Positions 1 to 6,661 of a stretch of 22,779 nucleotides of DNA are shown here, in pieces (the stretch's first letter is position 1; every line of letters begins with the position of its first letter). Made by a program: the position numbers and the translations under genes. This DNA comes from JAXGPP01 sp964436865 (GTDB lineage Bacteria > Planctomycetota > Planctomycetia > Pirellulales > Thermoguttaceae). The DNA lies in assembly GCA_964436865.1 (NCBI GenBank), contig CAYTFK010000081.1, forward strand, positions 1 to 22,779, written 5' to 3'. The notes beneath the pieces were generated by a model. It worked only from the letters and a program-made list of their open reading frames with translations. It was not told where the DNA came from and did no database searches.

Positions 1-1089
1 GTTGAGATCGAAATCCTGCTCCCCCACACCGCGGAGGCCCCGGCGAAGTACGTCGGTCGACGAGCGAAGGTCAGCAAGATCTTGACTGTGCGTGAACTTC
101 ACGGCGTAGCATCGAGCAGCGCCCTGGTAGGCACGGGCCTCCCAGGAAAACGTCTCCATGCACTTTTCATAGTACTGCAAAGCCTCGTCAACTCGCCCTC
201 CGGCAAACGCGTCTTCCGCAGCGGCCAGAAGTACTGCCCCATCGGGATCCCCGACCGATTGCAGGGCGATTGCCTGCTTTAGGTCGTCTTGGGCGCCAAC
301 CAATTTGTATTTCTTGCGATATTCGTGGCGGACGAGCCACGCCTGGGCGGAACTCTCGTTCGCAGCGACCATTTCGTCGATCACCGCATCCGCCCGTGCG
401 ATCCGTTTGTCCATGTCCAGTCGAACCGGCGGTGAATCGCTGGAGGGTTGATCATCCGGGTCGCTGTAGAGAATACTGCTTTCGTCCCGCAGGAGGGACG
501 CCAACCACACCGCGAGCTCAATGTGATGCTCGGTTCCCTTGCCAAGAACGATTGCCTTTTCCAGTTCTCTGGCGACTTCCGTCCATCTCATGAGATCGTT
601 GTCGGTTCTCGCCAGCATGGCGCGCGCGACCGCCTGTACGTATTGCGCCGTCGCATCATTGGCCGATGTCTCGAGCAGTCGCTTCGCCTCAGCCAGAGCA
701 TCCTGAGGGCGGTCCACCTCCAACAGAAGCTCGGCTAGGCGTCGCCGCAGCGAGGTGTTCTCCGGGACGAGCGCCAAGGCCTCGAAATAGAGACTGACGG
801 CGCGCCGTTTGCGCTCCGGTGTCTTGGCGGCTCGATCATAGGTTTCGGCGAGTCTCACCCGGGCCTCGACCGCGTCCGGCTTGAGCTTCAAGTAGCGATA
901 GAGTGTCTCGGCCGCCCGGCTCCAGTGCTCTTCGGACGCGAGTGTGTCGGCCCGCGCAAGCAAGGCATCGGCGTTTCGCTGCACCTGGTAACCGTGCCAG
1001 AAGTAGGCGGCGATAGCCAGTGCGGGGATGCCTGCTGCCAAGAGCAGCAGAAATCGGGTATTTACCGTCCAGGAAGAGCGTTTCGGCAT
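1..1089 (-). CDS. Membrane-anchored tetratricopeptide-repeat protein, C-terminus cut by window edge
   Basis: I translated this reading frame by hand; it starts at ATG 1089 (MPKRSSWTVNTRF) and stays open for 363 codons to the left edge, so the C-terminus is missing. Residues about 12-31 (FLLLLAAGIPALAIAAYF) form one hydrophobic segment after a basic start, which fits an N-terminal membrane anchor with the rest outside the cytoplasm. The remainder is alpha-helical and TPR-like: for example AETLYRYLKLKPDAVEARVR, then a unit with LVPENTSLRRRLAELLLEVD, and later GGRVDEALQYYEKCMETF. TPR arrays bind protein partners; the partner here is unknown. It is the last visible gene of the minus-strand exosortase/polysaccharide operon, 164 bases after the kinase stop codon. 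No clear Shine-Dalgarno precedes the ATG. TPR proteins are common in exosortase and exopolysaccharide loci, so a role in export or assembly is inferred, not shown. Confidence 0.85.
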   Translation of the reverse strand, partial: MPKRSSWTVNTRFLLLLAAGIPALAIAAYFWHGYQVQRNADALLARADTLASEEHWSRAAETLYRYLKLKPDAVEARVRLAETYDRAAKTPERKRRAVSLYFEALALVPENTSLRRRLAELLLEVDRPQDALAEAKRLLETSANDATAQYVQAVARAMLARTDNDLMRWTEVARELEKAIVLGKGTEHHIELAVWLASLLRDESSILYSDPDDQPSSDSPPVRLDMDKRIARADAVIDEMVAANESSAQAWLVRHEYRKKYKLVGAQDDLKQAIALQSVGDPDGAVLLAAAEDAFAGGRVDEALQYYEKCMETFSWEARAYQGAARCYAVKFTHSQDLADLRSSTDVLRRGLRGVGEQDFDLN

Positions 1090-1253
1090 ATCAGCTAAAC
1101 GAGAACTGAGCGGTTGAGGCACACACCACGGGTAGGACCTTCACGCCCTACACGGGGCCCCGCGAGGATGCTCACCCAGCAGAACGTAGCGCGACTTCCT
1201 GCCGGCCAGAAGAGACACCACTGCGGCAGCAGGAAGGAACCGTTGGGCCCGAA

Positions 1254-3697
1254 TCACGATCCGTGGCTATGGCCGTTTGAACCACCGGCTTCGATGTACT
1301 GCCGCGCGTGGTAGTCGCTTCCGTAACGACTCGCGTACTTCTCCGAGGGCACTCCGTTCAGCACGAATCCGATCGGTCTGGCGTTGGCCGAAAAGAGCTT
1401 CTGGCAGGCCGCTTCGACCTGGGACTGCCGGCTCACGTCGCGCATGGCGCAGACCAGGGTTCCGTCAGCAGCCTTGCAGACCGACAGCGCTTCGCCCACT
1501 CCAAGCACCGGAGGCGTGTCCACAACTATGTAGCGGTACATCTGGCCAAGCGACTTGAACACAGCTTCGAGTTTGTCCTGCTGCAGGATGAAGTGGGGGT
1601 GCCGTTTGACGTTTCCCGCCGCGAGTACATGGATGGGAGCAAACCGTTGGCTGATGATTGTGGTCTCCAGATCCCGCCGGTCGGCACTTTCCTTTGCCAG
1701 CAGATCGGCCAGACCGGGTCCTGCCGGGAGATTCAAGAGGTCGTGGAGGCCGGCTTTTCGCAAGTCGCCATCCACGAGCAGCACCGGTTCGTGGCTGCAC
1801 AATGCAAGGCTTCTGGCCAATTGCAGCGCCACGCTTGTCTTGCCCTCGCCACTGATGGCACTGGTTACAGCCACGGTGCGGATGCCGTCCGCTTCGCGGG
1901 AAAGCATCAGACTGCGGCAGAGGTAATGAATGCTGTCTTCGAACAGGCCCAACTGCCGTGAGAATGCCCGGCCTGACCAAGTGGTGGAGAGTCGAGGTTT
2001 GAGCGGCAGGTTGGGAACTTCCGAAAGGATAGGCAGGGCGGCGGCGTGGCTCAGTTGCTGNNNNNNNNNNNNNNNNNNNNNNNNNNNNNNNNNNNNNNNN
2101 NNNNNNNNNNNNNNNNNNNNNNNNNNNNNNNNNNNNNNNNNNNNNNNNNNNNNNNNNNNNGCAGGTTGGGAACTTCCGAAAGGATAGGCAGGGCGGCGGC
2201 GTGGCTCAGTTGCTGTGCCATCACTACCCGTTGCACGCGGTACTCCCAGAACAACGCGAGAAGGGCGGGAATAACGAACGCCCCCAGCCCTGCGGCAGCC
2301 ATCTGCTGGAACGGATACTTGGGGCGCACGGGGGGCTGGGCCGGACTGATGACGGTTACACCTGACGGGGCCTGCTGCTCGGCGGTAAACAGGTCGACAC
2401 GTTCCTTAATCATCTGCCGGACCCGTTCTGCCATCTCCAACTCGGCTTGTTTTGACGCCAACTCCATGGCCTTCTGGGCCCGTTCTTGTTGAGGGGAATT
2501 TGTGGCCAGGCTGTCGAGAAGCTTCTGTTTGGCCGTCTCGATCTTCTCGCCGAGCAGGCTTTCCAAGGTTTCGTGCATTCGGATTTCGGCGTGAAGCTTG
2601 GCCACTTGAGCAACGACCTGGTCGCGCCGCTCTCGCGAAGCCCTGGCTTGAAGAGTCGGGAGGATTCTTTCCGTCGCAGTCCTCTTCGCCTGCTCGAGGC
2701 TTTCCTCAAACTGCTGCAACTGCGCCTGGAGCCGCTGTAATGCAGGATTCGTCTGCCCCGAGCGGGTCACCGCCTGCATCTGGCGGATCTGGACTTCGAC
2801 TGCTGCCATCAGCCGCTTGATCTCTTGGACCTCCGGCGCTTTCTCGACTTCGATGGCCACCACGTCATCGGGAATCGCGACCTGCTCCATGCCGTTGAGC
2901 GTCTCCTGAGTCGCTGTGAGCGTGGCCTGCAACACCTCCCGTTCTACCACGCTGCTGGACACGTCATCCAGCCATTTCTGGATCATCGCACGCGAGTCAT
3001 TGAACTCGGGCGTGGCTGGTTCTGTGATCGGGTCTACGTCGTTCGCCAGCTTCTGAACTGCTTCGCGAAGCAACGCCATTTCTTTATCGCGCCGAGAGAC
3101 CTCCTTCTCCAACAAGACCACAATCCGATTGAAACGGGCTGCTGTGTCGTCATCCTGCAACCTGACGAACTCTTCCACCACCGCATTGACGATGGCCGCG
3201 GCGTTGTTCCCGTTCGGCGACTCAAACCGCACCGAAAACAAGTCGGATTCGTTTTCCGATGCGATCTTCAACTCGGCGCGCAATTCCTTCGCCCTATCGT
3301 CCATTTCGCATATTTCGGGCATTGAGGCGATTTCCGGCCGCTCGACAACTTTCTGTAAGACGGCTGGGCTGCGGATGAGTTCCACTTGGGTTCGCACGAA
3401 CCGATCGCCATTGGCCGGGGCGTCTTGCCGGAGCCCCGCGACCACCATTGGCGACTGACCGGAGTCGATCCGCAGCCACGCGGCGGCCTCGTACTTCTTG
3501 CCAACGAAGCCCCAGGTCGCCGTCACCGCCAGGGCCGCTAATATCAGCCCCAGGGGGATGCTGAAGTACCACCACTGGCGAACGCTCTGCCACACCAGTG
3601 CCGGGCTGATCGCCGGCCCGGCGGATTCGTCGTCGGGTAGGTCGGCCGATTGCACCTGCATCCAGTTCACTCCCGTTCGGGCCAGGTTGGAATTCAT
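1254..3697 (-). CDS. Wzc-like polysaccharide co-polymerase and tyrosine autokinase (BY-kinase), split by an assembly gap
   Basis: Cytoplasmic-membrane protein that in its family controls exopolysaccharide chain length and export through tyrosine autophosphorylation. From ATG 3697 (MNSNLARTG; GAGG at 3706-3709, 8-base spacer) there is a first membrane segment at residues about 43-64, then a Wzz-type region and a long Glu/Gln/Lys-rich coiled coil, then a Pro-rich PPVRPKYPF motif and a second membrane segment (AAGLGAFVIPALLALF). The C-terminal kinase has Walker A SAISGEGKTS, Walker A' LLVDGDLRKA, Walker B YIVVDTPPVL and a tyrosine cluster YASRYGSDYHARQY near the end. The gene contains 100 Ns. 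After collapsing the duplicated 55 bases, both halves join in one frame of 763 codons including the stop (762 residues), a normal Wzc size. The TTG at 1952 and GTG at 3781 are alternative starts that I consider wrong. It lies 32 bases after a possible small ORF and 145 after the exosortase. Confidence 0.9.
2006..2060 (+). repeat. 55-base direct duplicate, left flank of the gap (contig-end overlap)
   Basis: Starts gcaggttgggaacttc and ends gtggctcagttgctg, directly against the Ns. It is identical to 2161-2215. Treating both copies as one restores the kinase frame: position 3781 shifted by 155 has the same codon phase as 1952. It is therefore an assembly duplicate rather than a biological repeat. 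Confidence 0.93.
2061..2160. other. Scaffold gap of 100 Ns
   Basis: Exactly 100 undetermined bases, the usual placeholder for a gap of unknown size. It lies inside the kinase gene. The flanking sequences are identical, so the real gap length is probably minus 55 bases, meaning that the two contig ends overlap. Confidence 0.97.
2161..2215 (+). repeat. 55-base direct duplicate, right flank of the gap (contig-end overlap)
   Basis: Second copy of 2006-2060, starting immediately after the Ns. In the minus-strand reading it encodes HAAALPILSEVPNL, which continues across the collapsed junction into PLKPRLSTTWSGRAF and then the kinase domain. Confidence 0.93.
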
Positions 3698-3729
3698 CGG
3701 CGTCGCCTCGTGTTCCGGAATCGGTCGAA

Positions 3730-3846
3730 TTATCTTGTCGTGAACGCCCGTTTGGCAGGACGATCTGCGTCTGCCCTGCACGTGAACGGTTGGGGAGCGG
3801 CCTGTGCGGTGACTTCCGGTTCCGCCCCGTTCATATTCATGTTCAT
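3730..3846 (-). CDS. Possible 38-residue small ORF between exosortase and kinase
   Basis: ATG at 3846-3844 overlaps the exosortase TGA (3845-3843) as ATGA, the arrangement typical of translational coupling. The ORF begins MNMNMNGAEPEVTAQ, is hydrophilic and ends with TAA at 3732-3730, 32 bases before the kinase ATG. There is only a weak GGGAA-like sequence upstream, no membrane segment and no recognised domain. The tight spacing on both sides is the main argument; a chance ORF in a 145-base spacer is the alternative. No function is assigned. Confidence 0.3.
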   Translation of the reverse strand: MNMNMNGAEPEVTAQAAPQPFTCRADADRPAKRAFTTR

Positions 3847-4868
3847 GAAGTTCCCACGATGCCGGCGGGTGCTTCCGGGTCCTGCCGCAGCAAGAACTCG
3901 CTGCCGCGAATCGATTCGGCTTCGATGAACAGGCGGCCGAGACACCACAACACGGCGCTGAACATGAGCACCGCCACGAGTGTCGTCAGCAGGCCCGCCC
4001 AATCGTGCGACACCTTGCGTGATGCCTCGGTGGAGACGTACTGATACAACACGGCGATGGTGGTGATGCGGAAGACATTGGCCGCCACCGCGACAGGCAC
4101 CACAGTGCCAAGCAGAAGCAGTTTCTGCCACCAGGGCTTCGGCATCAGCACCGCGCACACGAATGCCACGGCCGCGACCCCCATCAGCATCCGTAATCCA
4201 CTGCATTCCCGATTGACCTTCAGAGTCTGGTCATCCACGATGATCGTCGTCCCCTCCTGAACCGCCGGCATGCCCAGCGACTGGAGCGTGAAGGAACTCG
4301 CCGTGGCAGCGACCCGCTGCAAAGGCTCACCCAGGGCGTGTTCGAGGCGGTAGGGGAGCGGAATCATGAAATAGAGGAAAACGAGCGACGGCAGGCACCA
4401 CCAGAGAAGCCGCCAGCCGCCGAACAGCAACACCGCGCCCGCCAGCCAGACGGAGATCGACCAGCCGTCGAAAGCCGGCAGGAATAGCCTCGCTCCGGCC
4501 ACGCGAATCGCCAGCGCCAGCAGCACCGCGCTCAGCCCCGCCCAAAGTGCCGGCCGCACGTTCTGCGGGAATGACTCACGGCGGTACCAGAGCAACGCCA
4601 GTGCGATGGGGATAACGAGAAATCCGTGTGAATAGTCCTCCACATTATACCAACGCTCGCCGAGCGCCAGAAATGTGGGCCAGTACGACCAGACGAAGAC
4701 CAGTCCCATCGCCAGGCCGCCGAGAGCCAGTCCCCGGTTTCCTCGGACCGCGGTGATCAGTCTTGTCGCGGCCGATCGGAGGGATTCGTCCGAGCCGGCA
4801 ATCGCAGCGTCACTTGACGTGGAAACTGCGACTGGCCTGGTGTGTGGCGAGCGAGGTGTCTTGGGCAT
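3843..4868 (-). CDS. Exosortase (exosortase/archaeosortase family transpeptidase)
   Basis: Polytopic membrane protein of 341 residues from ATG 4868 (MPKTPRSPHT). Exosortases recognise a C-terminal sorting signal on secreted proteins, cleave it and pass the protein on, usually in bacteria that make exopolysaccharide. The family's three conserved catalytic residues are visible: Cys222 in NRECSGLRML, Arg267 in ANVFRITTIA and His288 in KVSHDWAGLL. About eight hydrophobic segments lie between residues 46 and 312, with the typical HGFLVIP motif at 81-87. The start is uncertain: the frame extends 22 codons upstream to a TTG at 4934 overlapping the regulator gene, and neither start has a strong ribosome site. 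It follows the response regulator by 43 bases. Planctomycetes have their own exosortase class (XrtU), and this may be one, but I cannot verify the subclass by eye. Confidence 0.92.
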   Translation of the reverse strand: MPKTPRSPHTRPVAVSTSSDAAIAGSDESLRSAATRLITAVRGNRGLALGGLAMGLVFVWSYWPTFLALGERWYNVEDYSHGFLVIPIALALLWYRRESFPQNVRPALWAGLSAVLLALAIRVAGARLFLPAFDGWSISVWLAGAVLLFGGWRLLWWCLPSLVFLYFMIPLPYRLEHALGEPLQRVAATASSFTLQSLGMPAVQEGTTIIVDDQTLKVNRECSGLRMLMGVAAVAFVCAVLMPKPWWQKLLLLGTVVPVAVAANVFRITTIAVLYQYVSTEASRKVSHDWAGLLTTLVAVLMFSAVLWCLGRLFIEAESIRGSEFLLRQDPEAPAGIVGTS

Positions 4869-4911
4869 GTTCCGGTAAGAGGACGTCGCTGAATGGTGGG
4901 ATCGCGGCACT

Positions 4912-5577
4912 TTAGCGCGGCTGCGCCAGATCAAGAATCCGTTGATGCCCGTTGGTGTTTTCCTTTGGAGCGTCTGCCACGGTGAGGGCGAAATGCACGA
5001 GTTCCGACAGCGATCTCAGTTCGAGCTTCTTCATGAGCTGACTTCGCCGCAGTTCCACAGTCCGCACGCAGACGTCCATAGCCTCGGCAATCGCTTTCTT
5101 GGATCGTCCCTCGGCAATCATCTTGAGCACCCACCGATCACGCACGTTGAGTCGGGCAAGCCGCGATTCACAGTCTTGCTGCTGGGCGGCACGCTCGCGG
5201 CGCTGGCCATCCACCGTGATGGCCTCGAGGATCGCGTCCCACAGTTCGTGTTCGCGAAACGGTTTCTCGAGAAAGTGGACCGCGCCGGCCCGCATCGCTC
5301 GCACCGCGATCGACAGGGTAGCGTGCGAAGTGAGAAAGATTACGGGCAGCGTCGAACCGCGTGCGGTGAGTTGCTGCTGGATCTCCAGGCCGTTGATGCC
5401 CGGTACGCGGACTTCCAGCACTGCGCAGCCCCGACGAGCCAGCACGCCCGCCTCGAAGAAGGCCTCGCCCGAGGCGTATGCCTCGCACTGGAGGTTCATC
5501 GTGTATACGAGACTCCGGACGGCATCGCGGGTGGCTGGATCAGGATCCACCACGAATACAGCAGCCTCGTTTTGCAT
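4912..5577 (-). CDS. FixJ/NarL-type response regulator with an atypical receiver domain
   Basis: 221-residue cytoplasmic transcription regulator. Residues about 5-120 are a receiver domain: VFVVDPDP at the start, T83 in VIFLTSH and K105 in HFLEKPF are the usual switch positions. Residues about 145-205 are a LuxR-type helix-turn-helix (LNVRDRWVLKMIAEGRSKKA, then VRTVELRR). The phosphoacceptor position is Glu55 (AVLEVRVPGING) where FixJ-family proteins have Asp, codon GAA at 5415-5413, and the second acidic pocket residue is Pro12. Normal phosphorylation is therefore doubtful, and Glu may mimic the active state. ATG 5577 has AAGGA at 5585-5589 with a 7-base spacer. It is first in the minus-strand operon and divergent from the giant gene, so it is a natural candidate regulator of either side. 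No partner histidine kinase is visible. Confidence 0.92.
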   Translation of the reverse strand: MQNEAAVFVVDPDPATRDAVRSLVYTMNLQCEAYASGEAFFEAGVLARRGCAVLEVRVPGINGLEIQQQLTARGSTLPVIFLTSHATLSIAVRAMRAGAVHFLEKPFREHELWDAILEAITVDGQRRERAAQQQDCESRLARLNVRDRWVLKMIAEGRSKKAIAEAMDVCVRTVELRRSQLMKKLELRSLSELVHFALTVADAPKENTNGHQRILDLAQPR

Positions 5578-5584
5578 GATCCGG

Positions 5585-5589
5585 TCCTT
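5585..5589 (-). promoter_or_regulatory. Ribosome binding site of the response regulator gene
   Basis: AAGGA on the minus strand, 7 bases before ATG 5577. It supports this start over any internal one. Confidence 0.7.
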
Positions 5590-5723
5590 AAACTGAACGC
5601 TTGGCGTCGTGCAGGGTGGTGAGGGCTTAAGACTGGGCCGACGCGCCTCGCCAGGCCACGCGAGACATTGCCGGTGGCAGCGCGTCGCTCGTACCGGGGG
5701 CTGGCAGCGGTTGGACGTTCCGA

Positions 5724-5738
5724 CTCCCGCGTCGGGAG
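5724..5738. other. Small perfect hairpin CTCCCG-CGT-CGGGAG
   Basis: Six-base GC-rich stem with a three-base loop, about 150 bases upstream of the response-regulator ATG. It is probably in the regulator's leader if transcription begins upstream. No T-run follows on either strand, so it is not a classical terminator. Confidence 0.4.
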
Positions 5739-5808
5739 GGGGCGCAGCAATCGGGTCAGGAGATTAGCGGACGCAACAGAACGAGGTGTGTGTACGTGTT
5801 GCGAGGTC

Positions 5809-5826
5809 CTCGGCGTCACCGCCGAG
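5809..5826. other. Compact hairpin CTCGGCG-TCAC-CGCCGAG
   Basis: Seven-base perfect GC-rich stem closed by a four-base loop. It lies 232 bases upstream of the regulator ATG, just before the first TTGCGCAA-like sequence. It could be a leader structure or a protein site; no T-run is present. Confidence 0.4.
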
Positions 5827-5901
5827 TACGCAATCGCGCAAATCAGGGATCAATACCCAAGCGGTTCAGAACACGATGGGCGCGCACTCCGTGCTTCTCG
5901 G

Positions 5902-5909
5902 TTGCGCAA
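5902..5909. promoter_or_regulatory. TTGCGCAA palindrome, site A (candidate operator)
   Basis: Perfect 8-base palindrome in the divergent spacer, context TCGGTTGCGCAAACC. An imperfect relative, TCGCGCAA, lies at 5834-5841. A short symmetric sequence repeated three times in one spacer is the pattern expected of a dimeric repressor or activator. Confidence 0.35.
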
Positions 5910-6096
5910 ACCTTCGCTTGGACGACCTGACTTCACGCAACCATCCTTGGCTAGTTGGCGAACAGTTCCATGCCACACAACCTCTGCGCTCCCTGACGGA
6001 GGTTTTGGGCAGCAGCCGCAACTGGCAACTGCGATTGTTCGAGGATAACCAGATACCCATCGCGGTCAACTGTTTGATACATGCGTTTTGTGTTAG

Positions 6097-6104
6097 TTGC
6101 GCAA
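6097..6104. promoter_or_regulatory. TTGCGCAA palindrome, site B (candidate operator)
   Basis: Same palindrome as sites A and C, context GTTAGTTGCGCAAAAATG. It lies 64 bases upstream of site C, close to a whole number of helical turns. Confidence 0.4.
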
Positions 6105-6158
6105 AAATGCTTCGATTGGGTGGGGGTTGACGTACGGCTAGCACCCTCATTGCATCGG

Positions 6159-6170
6159 TTTTGCGCAAAA
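6159..6170. promoter_or_regulatory. TTTTGCGCAAAA extended palindrome, site C (candidate operator)
   Basis: The longest copy: a perfect 12-base palindrome containing TTGCGCAA at 6161-6168. It lies directly upstream of the AT-rich island that is the best promoter candidate for the giant gene, a good position for an activator or repressor. Confidence 0.42.
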
Positions 6171-6200
6171 CAAATGTGGATTCATGGAGCATACAAGTAC

Positions 6201-6240
6201 TTCTATTGGCTATATGTATATAACCATTTAGTGGTATTAT
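6201..6240 (+). promoter_or_regulatory. AT-rich island, candidate promoter of the giant gene
   Basis: The most AT-rich stretch of the spacer. It contains TATATAAC at 6217-6224 and TATTAT at 6235-6240, both acceptable -10 elements. No convincing -35 lies at the usual spacing, so the exact start is not called. Transcription from here would leave a leader of about 420 bases before GTG 6662. Confidence 0.25.
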
Positions 6241-6501
6241 TGTGGTCGCGGAAGCTCTCCGCCTGCTCCGCTGTGGCTGTCGCCGACGGCTGCCATTTCC
6301 GCTTGGGCAAATTCGGTCCCCCACTCTGGCCCGACACTCGTCTCGGCGGCACGATTGCCTCTTCTCTGACGCCCTGCGACTTTGGGACGTCGCTGACCCG
6401 AATTTGGCAGTAGCTGCTTGTACGGGCGTAATCCCTCCATTAGCATGCTGTCGTTTGGCCATATTGGTCCCCCTCCACCAAGCCGCGTGGCTTTACCGTG
6501 T

Positions 6502-6608
6502 GGGCGGGCGTTTCGTGTGTGCCATTGGACAAGTCTGCGATTCGCTGCATCCGTGGAATGGGGCTTTGGCCGGCATGTGGTCCGCTTGGCGTGTTCGCAC
6601 GCCCGCCC
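6502..6608 (+). other. GC-rich inverted repeat in the leader of the giant gene
   Basis: GGGCGGGCGT at 6502-6511 is the exact reverse complement of ACGCCCGCCC at 6599-6608, a 10-base stem enclosing 87 bases. It ends 39 bases before the ribosome binding site, so it could shape the leader RNA and affect translation. The stem is short relative to its loop. Confidence 0.35.
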
Positions 6609-6647
6609 CGCGCCGCGCCGGAATACCAACATCTCGTGATTGGCACC

Positions 6648-6655
6648 AAAGGAGG
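6648..6655 (+). promoter_or_regulatory. Strong Shine-Dalgarno AAAGGAGG of the giant gene
   Basis: Near-perfect anti-16S complement, 6 bases before GTG 6662. It fixes the GTG start and is much stronger than any other ribosome site in the window. Confidence 0.85.
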
Positions 6656-6661
6656 TTCATC

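Larger units (their letters stand above)
5578..6661. other. Divergent intergenic region, about 1.08 kb, non-coding
   Basis: Lies between the divergent response-regulator operon and the giant gene. Short reading frames occur on both strands, but none has recognisable protein character. It holds two GC-rich hairpins, three TTGCGCAA palindromes, an AT-rich island near 6195-6245 in otherwise GC-rich DNA, and a GC-rich inverted repeat ahead of the giant gene's ribosome site. Such a long spacer suggests complex control or a long 5' leader. Confidence 0.8.

Noticed and set aside
1195..1236. Inverted repeat CTTCCTGC...GCAGGAAG between the kinase and TPR genes, considered as a terminator
   Set aside because: The stem is 8 bases with a 26-base loop and no T-run follows on the minus strand. 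The same-direction genes on both sides make a terminator here unlikely.
1254..1952. Separate stand-alone CpsD-type kinase gene starting at TTG 1952
   Set aside because: The frame is open upstream of the TTG without a stop up to the gap, and joins the Wzz-like half in frame after removing the duplicated 55 bases. One fused gene is the simpler reading.
2006..2215. Biological tandem duplication or insertion-site direct repeat
   Set aside because: The copies abut exactly 100 Ns on both sides and collapse to one intact gene, which is the signature of unmerged contig ends.
5724..5826. Two GC-rich hairpins considered as bidirectional terminators
   Set aside because: They lie upstream of both divergent genes, with no converging transcription and no T-run.
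6081..6413. 110-codon plus-strand reading frame over the AT-rich island
   Set aside because: Its composition changes sharply along its length with the underlying base content, it has no ribosome site, and it overlaps the likely promoter.
5866..6462. 198-codon minus-strand reading frame in the divergent spacer
   Set aside because: The protein is of low complexity, rich in Arg, Ser and Cys, with no domain, and it covers the palindromes and AT-rich island. It has no plausible ribosome site or conserved context.
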